Below, in pieces: positions 25,157 through 32,768 of a DNA stretch of 64,000 bases. The position numbers and the translations under genes were made by a program. Source of the DNA: Pukyongia salina (GTDB lineage: Bacteria; Bacteroidota; Bacteroidia; Flavobacteriales; Flavobacteriaceae). The notes under the pieces are model-generated. The model ran no database searches. It was not told where the DNA came from and saw only the letters and a list, made by a program, of their open reading frames with translations. The DNA lies in the NCBI RefSeq assembly GCF_002966125.1, contig NZ_CP027062.1:3086501-3150500 (forward strand), read 5' to 3'. Each line of letters starts with the position of its first letter. Positions within the stretch are counted from its first letter, which is position 1.

Positions 25157-25729
25157 TCACTCCTTCAGGTAATCGATAAGTTGCCGCATAGCCTTCCCCC
25201 TGTGGCCTATCTCACTCTTTAATGAAAGTGGCATTTCGGCAAAGGTTTGGGTATAGCCTTCCGGCTGAAATATGGGATCGTAACCAAAACCCTTTTCCCC
25301 TCGAGCTTCGTACGTTATCACCCCATTACATATTCCCTGAAACAATACGGGTTTGTTGTTAAGTGTAAGCGCTATTACTGTTTTAAATCTTGCGGTTCGA
25401 TCCTTCTTGTCTTTCAGCTCACCTAATAGCTTCTCCATATTGGCATTTGCATCCTTTCCCGGGCCGGCATATCGTGCACTGTACACGCCTGGTGCATTAT
25501 TGAGAGCGGCTACCTCGAGGCCGGTATCATCGGCAAAGCAATCCAGTCCATAATGAAGTTTCACATACTCTACTTTCTGTATGGCGTTCTCGGCAATGGT
25601 CTCCGCGGTTTCCGGAATATCTTCGTGACATCCTATATCGTGCAAACTTAGCAGTTCGATATGGCCGGGAAGTAAGGCTTTTACTTCGATGAATTTATTC
25701 TGATTGTGGGTAGCAAAGACAAGTTTCAC
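25157..25729 (-). CDS. rdgB: XTP/dITP pyrophosphohydrolase (RdgB/HAM1)
   Basis: A protein of 190 residues, normal for RdgB/HAM1. It hydrolyses non-canonical purine triphosphates such as ITP, dITP and XTP to monophosphates, keeping them out of DNA and RNA. The start MKLVFATHNQNKF, the metal site FADDTGLEV, the segment PGVYSARYAGPGKDANAN and GFGYDPIFQPEGY are all canonical, as is EIGHRGKAM near the C-terminus. It is followed on the left by deaD's leader region. It may be co-transcribed with the glyoxalase-fold gene upstream (72-base gap). Confidence 0.97.
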   Translation of the reverse strand: MKLVFATHNQNKFIEVKALLPGHIELLSLHDIGCHEDIPETAETIAENAIQKVEYVKLHYGLDCFADDTGLEVAALNNAPGVYSARYAGPGKDANANMEKLLGELKDKKDRTARFKTVIALTLNNKPVLFQGICNGVITYEARGEKGFGYDPIFQPEGYTQTFAEMPLSLKSEIGHRGKAMRQLIDYLKE

Positions 25730-25801
25730 AAATAGATCGGATTTTGGGAATGGTGCTTCTGGTAATGGCTGTTCAATTCATAAAAAACAGTTTGCAGACC
25801 C

Positions 25802-26176
25802 TCAGGCCTGCGAATGTAGCGCAACCCTGTTTCCTTCCGAATCGATAAACACACCCATATAGCCATATTCAGGGGAGATCTGGGTCTTGGGCTGGTAGAT
25901 CCTTCCACCGGCTACTTCTACTCTATCCAACTCCCGCTGTAAGTCCTCGCTATAGATATAAACCAGCGCACCTTCCTCACTTGGGATATAAGATTCCTGC
26001 TTAACCAGCGTACCTGTTGCCCCGGGTGCATTTTCCTTATTGGGGAACCAGGCCATTTTCAGCCCCCCAAAATCAACGAGATGTAATTTAACGTCTAGTA
26101 CTTCTTCATAGAATTTCACCGCTCTATCCATATCGTTAACGGGAATTTCTATCCAGGCAAAGGTATTGTGGTCCAT
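25802..26176 (-). CDS. VOC superfamily (glyoxalase/bleomycin-resistance fold) protein
   Basis: A 124-residue VOC-fold protein: FAWIEIPVNDMDRAVKFYEEVL opens the first beta-alpha-beta unit (read in parts), and PEYGYMGVFIDSEGNRVALHS closes the second. Metal ligands would be in the FAWIEIP and NRVALH strands. Proteins like this are annotated as glyoxalases but their substrates are usually unknown. It lies between rdgB and an SRPBCC-domain gene on the same strand, with gaps of 72 and 45 bases. Confidence 0.88.
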   Translation of the reverse strand: MDHNTFAWIEIPVNDMDRAVKFYEEVLDVKLHLVDFGGLKMAWFPNKENAPGATGTLVKQESYIPSEEGALVYIYSEDLQRELDRVEVAGGRIYQPKTQISPEYGYMGVFIDSEGNRVALHSQA

Positions 26177-26221
26177 GGCTTGAAATTTATCTTGTTATCG
26201 TGTTTATTTCTTTCTGCGTGA

Positions 26222-26746
26222 TCAGGATTCGAGTATCTTCTTGAGATCTGTAAGTCCTTCCTCAAAATCCTTACCCACAGCCTTGTCCATATTGTAGAAC
26301 AACATCATCACGTTATAAGGCCGTTTGTTTACTCCCGAAAATCCCCAGGTAACGCGCGTTCCTCCATCAACTTCATCCACTTCCATATAGGCATCACTTT
26401 CCGATTTCCACGGTTTAAAAAACCTCAACTCTGTATCCAGGCGCTTATTCTCTGTGATCTTTACGATCTCCTGTTCTCCGCTTCCCACATCCTTATTTCC
26501 CTCCCAACTGGAGACAAAACCCACTGTACCATCTTCCCCGGTAAAGGATTGTTTCATATCCGGATCTTTCTTTTTCCAGGGAGACCAATGGTCCTGGTTC
26601 TTTACATACCTGAGGTACTCAAACACCTCCGGCAAGGGTCTGTTTATCACAATGGAACGGTTGATGTGATATTTTAATGGTGCTACAAGGATGAGGATAA
26701 TAATTACGGCTAATATGACCCCGAGAATACTTAAGAAGATATACAT
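26222..26746 (-). CDS. SRPBCC (polyketide cyclase-like) domain protein with N-terminal membrane anchor
   Basis: A protein of 174 residues. An N-terminal hydrophobic helix (about 2-24) is followed by an SRPBCC helix-grip domain: INRPLPEVFEYLRYVKNQDHWSPW, then FKPWKSESDAYMEVDEVDGGTRVTWGFSG and the C-terminal helix VGKDFEEGLTDLKKIL. The fold makes a hydrophobic pocket for a ligand; the ligand is unknown. The anchor would place the domain on the outer face or the inner face of the membrane, which the sequence does not settle. Confidence 0.87.
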   Translation of the reverse strand: MYIFLSILGVILAVIIILILVAPLKYHINRSIVINRPLPEVFEYLRYVKNQDHWSPWKKKDPDMKQSFTGEDGTVGFVSSWEGNKDVGSGEQEIVKITENKRLDTELRFFKPWKSESDAYMEVDEVDGGTRVTWGFSGVNKRPYNVMMLFYNMDKAVGKDFEEGLTDLKKILES

Positions 26747-26776
26747 AACAAAGGTTCTTTGGTTAGGACTTGAAAT

Positions 26777-27436
26777 TTACGAATTTTTGTTCGCTTTATA
26801 TCGTTTTATTATCTCATCCACACTTTTAATACTTCGCTTGGTCCATTCGAGCTCCAGCTCTTGCTTTTCTTTTTCTGAAAGCTGCCAATCCACCCCTTGA
26901 TTGCGAGCCCGTGACACTACATCTTGCAGAACAATTGCTGCCGACACAGAAATATTAAGGCTTTCGGTGAAACCATACATAGGGATCTTTAAAAAACCAT
27001 CGGCGTTGTCAATTACGGAGTCGCTTAACCCTGTATCTTCTTTTCCGAAGAAAAAGGCAGTCCTTGGCTGCACGTCGAGGTCCTGTAACATAGTAGAATC
27101 GTTATGAGGTGTAGTCGCTATAATTTTATAACCTTTCTTCCGAAGGGTATGCATACAGGATTCGATGGTATTGTACCGATGGAGACTTACCCATTTCTGT
27201 GCACCCATGGCTATTTCCTTATCAACACGCTTACCTTCCAGTTCTTCCACCACATGCAGATCCTGGATTCCGAAAACATCACAGGATCTCATTACCGCAC
27301 TGGTATTGTGGAGTTGATACACGTCCTCCGTAACTACCGTGAAATGCCTGGTACGCTGGGCCAATACTTCTTTAAAAAGTGTTTTCCGCCTATCGGTAAG
27401 ATAAGATTGCAGGTATTCGAAAAGATCTTGATCCAA
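26777..27436 (-). CDS. trmH: tRNA/rRNA 2'-O-ribose methyltransferase, TrmH-like SPOUT
   Basis: A protein of 219 residues with the TrmH/SpoU architecture. Motif 1 is NTSAVMRSCDVFGIQDL, motif 2 FFFGKEDTGLSDS and motif 3 IPMYGFTESLNISVSAAIVL, which builds the AdoMet knot. Length and N-terminal extension match TrmH, which methylates the 2'-OH of G18 in tRNA. The C-terminal extension is rich in Lys and Glu. The gene is divergent from the sirtuin gene, with a 66-base spacer. An rRNA substrate cannot be excluded. Confidence 0.9.
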   Translation of the reverse strand: MDQDLFEYLQSYLTDRRKTLFKEVLAQRTRHFTVVTEDVYQLHNTSAVMRSCDVFGIQDLHVVEELEGKRVDKEIAMGAQKWVSLHRYNTIESCMHTLRKKGYKIIATTPHNDSTMLQDLDVQPRTAFFFGKEDTGLSDSVIDNADGFLKIPMYGFTESLNISVSAAIVLQDVVSRARNQGVDWQLSEKEKQELELEWTKRSIKSVDEIIKRYKANKNS

Positions 27437-27502
27437 AGAAAAGGTTGTTTGGGCTAAGATAATTTTTTTCTGTAAAAACTTAATTTCTGCTACTTTTAAA
27501 GC

Positions 27503-28186
27503 ATGAGAATAGCAGTATTAACCGGAGCAGGGATGAGCGCCGAAAGCGGCCTGAAAACTTTCAGGGATAGCAACGGCCTCTGGGAAGGTCACGACGTAAT
27601 GCAGGTAGCCTCTCCTCAGGGTTTTAAGCGTAATCCCGAATTGGTCCTGGATTTCTATAACCAAAGACGTAGACAATTGTTGCAGGTTGAACCCAATACG
27701 GCCCATTACGCCCTGGCCGATCTGGAGCAAAATTTCAAAGTGGATATAATCACTCAGAACGTGGATGATCTTCACGAAAGAGCCGGCAGCAAACGTGTTT
27801 TGCATTTACACGGTGAGCTTCTAAAGGTAAGAAGTACATTCGATGAAGACCTGGTAATGGACTGGCGGAACGATCTTAAACTGGGTGACCTATGCGAACA
27901 CAATCACCAGCTGCGGCCACATATTGTTTGGTTTGGTGAGGCCGTTCCTCTTATGGAAACTGCCATCGACCTGGTGCAGGTATCGGATATCATCATTATC
28001 GTTGGGACTTCCATGCAGGTATATCCTGCGGCAGGATTGTTACAGTACGCCAACAGAAATTCTTCAGTTTATTTTGTAGATCCAAATCCGGCAATCGATA
28101 ATTCGGATGGGGTTACCGTGCTAGCCGAAACAGCCACCTCGGGCGTACCCAAAGTGATCGAAATGATCCATCAAAGACATTTATGA
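27503..28186 (+). CDS. cobB: SIR2-family NAD-dependent protein deacylase, zinc-less CobB type
   Basis: A protein of 227 residues with the Rossmann start AVLTGAGMSAESGLKTFR (residues 4-21), QNVDDLH (85-91) and catalytic His103 in HLHGE. Tyr52 and Arg55 (FYNQR) are the class III pair that binds succinyl- or malonyl-lysine. The four zinc-binding cysteines normally found between about 110 and 150 are missing; only Cys131 is present there. Zinc-free sirtuins of this type exist, so the enzyme may still be active. It uses NAD to remove acyl groups from lysines. The stop overlaps the next gene's ATG by 4 bases. Confidence 0.9.
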   Translation: MRIAVLTGAGMSAESGLKTFRDSNGLWEGHDVMQVASPQGFKRNPELVLDFYNQRRRQLLQVEPNTAHYALADLEQNFKVDIITQNVDDLHERAGSKRVLHLHGELLKVRSTFDEDLVMDWRNDLKLGDLCEHNHQLRPHIVWFGEAVPLMETAIDLVQVSDIIIIVGTSMQVYPAAGLLQYANRNSSVYFVDPNPAIDNSDGVTVLAETATSGVPKVIEMIHQRHL

Positions 28187-28755
28187 TGGCGCATCCTGAA
28201 CTCGTTACCCAGTTAAATTATCAAAAAGCCTATCGCGAGAACAGGCTGAAGGCCGCCCAATGGGTTCTGGATCACCCGCACACTTTTCCCCAATTATTAA
28301 CAATATGCTTCGAAGATCCAACCGAGCTTTCCTATAAGGCAGCCTGGGCCTTCGAGTTCGTATTTTTGGAAGATCCCACAATACTATACCCTCATTTTGA
28401 GTATTTCTTCGGTAAATTACCTTCGGTAAAAATGGACCAGGTACTTCGATCCATGGCTCATGTTTGCGAGATCCTCTGTATTCAGTATTATAAAAAGCAG
28501 GAACCGTTAATTAAGGAGCATTTCAGAAGAGAATATAAAAACACCCTCACCGAATGTGCCTTCGACTGGCTTATAACCGATCAAAAAGTTGCCTGCCAGG
28601 TACGCGCCATGACTTGCCTGTATCATTTGGGTACCGAATTCCACTGGATCCATCCGGAGCTTAGTGAGATCTTGCAAGCTAACATTCATACCGGAAGTGC
28701 GGGCTACAAATCTAGGGCAAAGAAAACCCTTCAGCAGATCGCAAAACATAGGTAG
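28183..28755 (+). CDS. Hypothetical helical protein, HEAT-like
   Basis: A 190-residue soluble protein, entirely alpha-helical in appearance with repeated AWAFEFVFLED and MTCLYHLGTE type segments like HEAT-repeat helices. Its start overlaps the cobB stop by 4 bases (ATGA), implying translational coupling, and purB follows 172 bases downstream with its own promoter. I know of no assigned function. It is conserved in this context in relatives as far as I recall, but that is not checked. Confidence 0.75.
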   Translation: MMAHPELVTQLNYQKAYRENRLKAAQWVLDHPHTFPQLLTICFEDPTELSYKAAWAFEFVFLEDPTILYPHFEYFFGKLPSVKMDQVLRSMAHVCEILCIQYYKKQEPLIKEHFRREYKNTLTECAFDWLITDQKVACQVRAMTCLYHLGTEFHWIHPELSEILQANIHTGSAGYKSRAKKTLQQIAKHR

Positions 28756-28899
28756 TGCCCGAACCATAAGTAGTGATGAACTTTTAACCACTTTTTATAT
28801 TCTTCGAGTAGATCCAGTAAACCTAGTTGTTACGCAATTTCACAGCCTCTCTTCAACAAAACGGACCAGGCAGCTCCTTTAAAATCCGTCAAGAAAATG

Positions 28900-28907
28900 T
28901 ATCTTTG
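28900..28907 (+). promoter_or_regulatory. -7 promoter box for purB
   Basis: TATCTTTG matches TAnnTTTG exactly and lies 20 bases before the purB ATG at 28928, giving a short leader. The -33 region (near 28878) is TTT rather than TTG. The rest of the 172-base gap 28756-28927 shows nothing else I can support. Confidence 0.6.
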
Positions 28908-28927
28908 CACCTTTAATACACTAAGTT

Positions 28928-30271
28928 ATGTCATCCCGCTCACTACAGGCTATTTCTCCCATCGACGGACGTTATGCGGCCAAGACCAAATCTCTTATAC
29001 CTTTCTTTTCCGAAGAGGCTCTTATCCGTTACCGAGTCCAGGTAGAGATCGAGTATTTTATTGCCCTGGTTGAATTACCACTTCCGCAGCTGGCAGATTT
29101 TGATACGACCCTGTTCGATTCGTTAAGAAAGCTTTATACCGAATTTTCTTCGGAAGATGCCCAGCGGATCAAAGAGACGGAAAAGGTGACCAATCACGAC
29201 GTAAAAGCGGTAGAATATTTTATAAAAGAGGAGTTCGATGCACTCGGACTTGAAAAATTCAAGGAGTTCATACATTTTGGGCTCACATCTCAGGATATTA
29301 ATAATACGGCAATTCCGCTTTCTTTAAAGGATGCCATGAACGATGTATATGTACCGGGATTCTTCAAACTAAAGGATAAACTGAAAGAACTCGCCACCCA
29401 ATGGAAGGATGTGCCTATGCTGGCCCGAACGCACGGACAGCCGGCCTCCCCAACTCGACTGGGAAAGGAGATCGATGTATTTGTGGTAAGGCTGGAAGAG
29501 CAGTTCGATCTGCTCAACGATATTAAAAGTGCAGCTAAATTTGGTGGTGCCACGGGTAATTTCAATGCGCATAAGGTAGCCTATCCAACTATAGACTGGA
29601 AAGCTTTCGGAACTCAATTTGTACAGGAAAGGCTGGGGCTGCACCATTCGTTCCCTACCACCCAGATCGAGCATTACGACCATATGGCTGCGCTCTTCGA
29701 TTGCCTGAAACGAATCAATACCATCCTCATAGATCTGGATCGCGATATCTGGACCTATGTTTCTATGGATTACTTCAAACAAAAAATAAAAAAAGGAGAG
29801 ATAGGCTCCTCGGCCATGCCTCATAAAGTAAATCCGATCGATTTTGAGAACAGCGAGGGTAATCTTGGTATCGCTAACGCCATTTTCGAGCATCTTAGTG
29901 CAAAACTGCCAATAAGCAGGTTACAGCGAGATCTTACAGACAGTACAGTGTTGCGCAATATAGGGGTTCCCCTTGGCCATACTATCATAGGATTTCAATC
30001 CACCCTGAAAGGCCTTGACAAACTACTTCTAAATGAAAGTAAGTTTAAGGAGGACCTTGAGAATAACTGGGCTGTAGTGGCAGAAGCCATACAGACGATC
30101 TTAAGGCGAGAAGGTTATCCTAATCCCTACGAAGCCTTAAAAGGGCTTACTCGCACTAATACGGCAATTACAAGAGATTCTATTAGAGACTTTATTGATA
30201 GCTTAAACGTTTCAGAAGAAATTAAAGAAGAACTGAGAAATATTTCTCCTTCCAACTATACAGGGATATAA
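28928..30271 (+). CDS. purB: Adenylosuccinate lyase
   Basis: A protein of 447 residues of the fumarase/aspartase superfamily. It cleaves adenylosuccinate to AMP and SAICAR to AICAR, in purine synthesis. SSRSLQAISPIDGRYAAK opens the protein, the substrate segments TSQDINNTA and RTHGQPASPTRLGKE are present, and the superfamily signature GSSAMPHKVNPIDFE contains the catalytic serine loop. It is monocistronic. The stop is followed immediately by a hairpin that belongs to a minus-strand transcript. Confidence 0.97.
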   Translation: MSSRSLQAISPIDGRYAAKTKSLIPFFSEEALIRYRVQVEIEYFIALVELPLPQLADFDTTLFDSLRKLYTEFSSEDAQRIKETEKVTNHDVKAVEYFIKEEFDALGLEKFKEFIHFGLTSQDINNTAIPLSLKDAMNDVYVPGFFKLKDKLKELATQWKDVPMLARTHGQPASPTRLGKEIDVFVVRLEEQFDLLNDIKSAAKFGGATGNFNAHKVAYPTIDWKAFGTQFVQERLGLHHSFPTTQIEHYDHMAALFDCLKRINTILIDLDRDIWTYVSMDYFKQKIKKGEIGSSAMPHKVNPIDFENSEGNLGIANAIFEHLSAKLPISRLQRDLTDSTVLRNIGVPLGHTIIGFQSTLKGLDKLLLNESKFKEDLENNWAVVAEAIQTILRREGYPNPYEALKGLTRTNTAITRDSIRDFIDSLNVSEEIKEELRNISPSNYTGI

Positions 30272-30382
30272 AAAAGACTCCCCGAAGGGAGTCCATATTC
30301 TTCAACCTAACTCATCTTGTGAGGTCTCTGGTTGAGTGGATGACTTAAATGCGGGGATTTATTAAGTTCATCCCATCGACAT
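30271..30382 (-). ncRNA. Candidate small RNA with own promoter and terminator
   Basis: On the minus strand a perfect promoter (30417-30388) is followed by about 110 bases ending in a strong intrinsic terminator: GACTCCC (30293-30287) pairs with GGGAGTC (30282-30276) around TTCG, then a T-run (30275-30271). The body holds TCAACC pairing with GGTTGA, with CTCA/TGAG nested inside, near 30306-30340. Only tiny ORFs (4 and 8 codons) are present. It lies between purB and a DUF4252 operon, both of which have their own ends. It is unrelated to purB, whose strand lacks a T-run after the stem. Confidence 0.6.
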
Positions 30383-30387
30383 CTATT

Positions 30388-30417
30388 CAAATTTATACCC
30401 AAAGTATTAAGGATCAA
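30388..30417 (-). promoter_or_regulatory. Promoter of the candidate small RNA
   Basis: TTG (30417-30415), exactly 19 bases, TAAATTTG (30395-30388): a full match to the Bacteroidota promoter consensus with no ORF behind it. Confidence 0.7.
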
Positions 30418-30446
30418 TAACCTGAAAATGCGTTTTCGATTAAAAA

Positions 30447-30476
30447 CAAAAAAGGCTCCGTTAATGGAGCCTTTTT
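30447..30476 (-). terminator. Bidirectional terminator after the DUF4252 operon
   Basis: The stem AAAGGCTCC (30451-30459) pairs with GGAGCCTTT (30466-30474) with flanking A- and T-runs on both sides. It ends the minus-strand DUF4252 operon. It also insulates the small-RNA promoter at 30417 from upstream transcription. Confidence 0.85.
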
Positions 30477-30493
30477 CTTACAAAACTTTAACA

Positions 30494-31105
30494 TTAGTCT
30501 GTAATTTCTTCTACTATATCCGTGAATTCTTCAGCTGTATCGGTGTTTTGAGTATCGAATTCATCCTCGAACATGTCCCCTATTCCGCTCAAGGCACTCA
30601 AATCGAGGTCTCCGCTATTGATAGAGTTCATCAATTTCAACATTTGTCCGGGTTTCATATCGTCTCCCAATAGTCTGAATATGGCAAATCCTCTGGTATC
30701 GTCACTAGCAAAGATGATCACCTCATCGATGGCATCCTCTTCTCCCAGATACTTCATGGTCATCTTACTGCCGTTAGAGTTTACCTTCCCCAGTAAAACA
30801 TATTTCTCGTTGTCCAGGATCTTGGCCAATTCGGCACGCTCTGTCTCGTAATCTGCTGCATTTTCCCCTTTTAATGGGAAGGCTACCACGTTTACTTTCT
30901 TGATCGTACTTAGGATCTCTTTTTGTTCTTCGGTGAAATTGGCATCATCACTTTCAAAAAGACTGGTGGCTATATCCAGTTTCACATATTTATCATCATC
31001 CTGTTTATCTACCAGGTAACGTTGCAGGGAAGTTCCGTCGTTACAGCTTACCAGCGCAAGGGCAGCCACACTTATTCCTACTAAAAATCTTACTAAGGTT
31101 ACCAT
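30494..31105 (-). CDS. DUF4252 lipoprotein
   Basis: A protein of 203 residues starting MVTLVRFLVGISVAALALVSCND, a lipoprotein signal with the lipobox Cys at residue 21. A DUF4252 domain follows: KYVKLDIATSLFE, IKKVNVVAFP, and MKYLGEEDAIDEVIIFASDDTRGFAIFRLLGDDMKPGQMLKLM, read in parts. The C-terminus is very acidic (EEFTDIVEEITD). It lies 1 base after the preceding DUF4252 gene, in an operon led by an ECF sigma factor. DUF4252 function is unknown. Confidence 0.9.
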   Translation of the reverse strand: MVTLVRFLVGISVAALALVSCNDGTSLQRYLVDKQDDDKYVKLDIATSLFESDDANFTEEQKEILSTIKKVNVVAFPLKGENAADYETERAELAKILDNEKYVLLGKVNSNGSKMTMKYLGEEDAIDEVIIFASDDTRGFAIFRLLGDDMKPGQMLKLMNSINSGDLDLSALSGIGDMFEDEFDTQNTDTAEEFTDIVEEITD

Positions 31106-31106
31106 C

Positions 31107-31634
31107 TTATTGTTTTTTATCGATGTTCTTCAATTCTTCACTTCCTGGAACTTTAAGGTCCTTGGTAAGCTTGGAGATCTTCTTCAGATCGATATTTCCG
31201 GTGATGCTCATGATCATGGTCCCGTCTTTCCCGTCTATATTTCCATCCATGAACATAAGGAGTTCACTCACAAAACTCTCACTTTTTCCTTCTTTGGAGT
31301 AGAATTTAATATTCTTGCCTTCATCCTTCACGCGCATAAGCTCGTTTAGTCCTTTGGCAGATCCAATATACTTTTGCACATCGGCAGACATACGTTTTGC
31401 CACGGCAGGATTGTTTGTGATAAAGATCTTTATATTATCCAGGTTATTTACAAGTTCCAGGTAGTCTTTCACTTCCGGGTCGTTCGATTCCAGGTCGATC
31501 TCGGCCAAAAGTTTAAACATATTCTTGGTCACTACCACAGAGGTAACATCCTTTTCATCTTCGTAAGAGTCGAACTGCGCATAACCAATATAGGGTGCAG
31601 TTATCACTAATAATAGTATCAATAGCTTCTTCAT
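31107..31634 (-). CDS. DUF4252 exported protein
   Basis: A protein of 175 residues with a Sec signal peptide (about 1-19, ending GYAQ) and a DUF4252 domain: MFKLLAEIDLES, NLDNIKIFITNNP, VKDEGKNIKFYSKEGKSESFVSELLMFMDG and MIMSITGNIDLKKISKL. It is a paralogue of the next gene downstream, which is a lipoprotein; this one has no lipobox Cys. The two are 1 base apart and follow the anti-sigma-like gene by 22 bases. Confidence 0.9.
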   Translation of the reverse strand: MKKLLILLLVITAPYIGYAQFDSYEDEKDVTSVVVTKNMFKLLAEIDLESNDPEVKDYLELVNNLDNIKIFITNNPAVAKRMSADVQKYIGSAKGLNELMRVKDEGKNIKFYSKEGKSESFVSELLMFMDGNIDGKDGTMIMSITGNIDLKKISKLTKDLKVPGSEELKNIDKKQ

Positions 31635-31656
31635 TATTTCTTGTTTTTAAGGTTTA

Positions 31657-32130
31657 TTACTTTAATATTTTGTTTTTGGTTTCTGTAAATTGTTCAATAT
31701 GTCTGATGGTTGAGGTTCCTTTGGTGAATTCACTCAGGTAAGCCACATTTTCGGTGCCTTTGTTCAAATTGGACGATAGCATCATCATAGCTTCCCTGGT
31801 TTGTTTCAAGGCGGCCAGTGCTTCCTCTTCTTCTTTAGACAGTCCCGAGTTTGAAAAGACGATACTTCCTACGGTGACGGCCACCAGAAAAGTTGCAGCT
31901 ATACTATACCACCATGGGTTTATCTTCGATCCGGATCGCGGTAGTGCGATCTCTGTAGCCGAAACTTCTTCCTTCGCCTTCACAAATCCTTCAAACATGG
32001 GCTTCATTGGCTCCAGGTGGGCTGCTACCTCCCCATTGGTAAAATAGTCTCTCAAGGTTGCTTCTTCCGCCAGGGTGGTATTCCCCTCGAAATAAGCGTC
32101 CAATAACCTTTCAATTCTAGCTGATTCCAT
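31657..32130 (-). CDS. Membrane protein, probable anti-sigma partner of the ECF factor
   Basis: A protein of 157 residues. The N-terminal 60 residues (MESARIERLLDAYFEGNTTLAEEATLRDYF) are helical, like the cytoplasmic domain of anti-sigma regulators in Bacteroidota. One membrane helix follows (about 74-93). The C-terminal part is periplasmic with no recognised domain. Its start overlaps the sigma gene's 3' end by 14 bases, the usual sigma/anti-sigma coupling. Assignment rests on position and layout, not on a clear domain match. Confidence 0.8.
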   Translation of the reverse strand: MESARIERLLDAYFEGNTTLAEEATLRDYFTNGEVAAHLEPMKPMFEGFVKAKEEVSATEIALPRSGSKINPWWYSIAATFLVAVTVGSIVFSNSGLSKEEEEALAALKQTREAMMMLSSNLNKGTENVAYLSEFTKGTSTIRHIEQFTETKNKILK

Positions 32131-32623
32131 AGTTGTACTTTTTTATCATTTCTTCTCTAATTGCTTTTCTCGCCCGGGATAATGCCACCCGTATGGCTGT
32201 TTCATTTAGATCCAGCATCTCTGCTATCTCTGCATATTCGTATTGTTCTACATCTCTTAGCTGAAGGATCATTCGTTGTTGTTCCGGAAGGGTTTCCATG
32301 ATCTGAAAAACAAGGGTTACTCCATCATTCGCCTCTACCTGTTTCTCTACATTCTCCGAATTCTGAAAATTGCTGTGAACGATCTTCATATTTCCGGCTT
32401 GCTTCGATTTTAAACGATCCAGACAATAGTTCTTGGTCATCGTCATCGCAAAGGCCTCAGGGTTCTTGTATTTCCCTATCTTTTCCTTCCCATTCCATAA
32501 TTTCAAAAAAATCTCCTGAACGGCATCCTCAGCTTCATCACTCGACACAAGGAGCCTCTTAGCCAGCCTATACAGCTTATCTTTAAAAGGCAATACGGTT
32601 GATAAAAACTCCTTTTGCTTCAT
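32117..32623 (-). CDS. ECF RNA polymerase sigma factor
   Basis: A 168-residue ECF sigma factor. Region 2 has DEAEDAVQEIFLKLWNGKEKIGKYKNPEAFAMTMTKNYCLD (read in parts), and region 4 LPEQQRMILQLRDVEQYEYAEIAEMLDLNETAIRVALSRARKAI. It heads a four-gene operon with an anti-sigma-like membrane protein and two DUF4252 proteins. A GTAAC-N16-CGTC promoter about 50 bases upstream is of ECF type and suggests autoregulation. Confidence 0.95.
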   Translation of the reverse strand: MKQKEFLSTVLPFKDKLYRLAKRLLVSSDEAEDAVQEIFLKLWNGKEKIGKYKNPEAFAMTMTKNYCLDRLKSKQAGNMKIVHSNFQNSENVEKQVEANDGVTLVFQIMETLPEQQRMILQLRDVEQYEYAEIAEMLDLNETAIRVALSRARKAIREEMIKKYNYGIS

Positions 32624-32672
32624 TGTTTTGTTGGTTAGTGAACTCGCAATTGCTATGCCGTTCTTATATCTC

Positions 32673-32697
32673 GACGAATGGTCTCCAATTTTGTTAC
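32673..32697 (-). promoter_or_regulatory. ECF-type promoter, probable autoregulation
   Basis: On the minus strand GTAAC (32697-32693), 16 bases, CGTC (32676-32673). AAC in the -35 and CGT in the -10 are hallmarks of ECF promoters and unlike the TTG/TAnnTTTG housekeeping pattern. It lies 50 bases before the sigma gene's start. Confidence 0.55.
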
Positions 32698-32768
32698 AAA
32701 TTAGTTGAACTTTCGCAATAATGTCCCTATTTTCGGAGTTTACAAGTTAGCTTTTGAAACAATTTCCC

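Noticed and set aside
30272-30293. Hairpin directly after purB as its own terminator
   Set aside because: On the plus strand the stem is followed by CATATTC and not by a T-run; the T-run is on the minus strand, so it terminates the opposite transcript.
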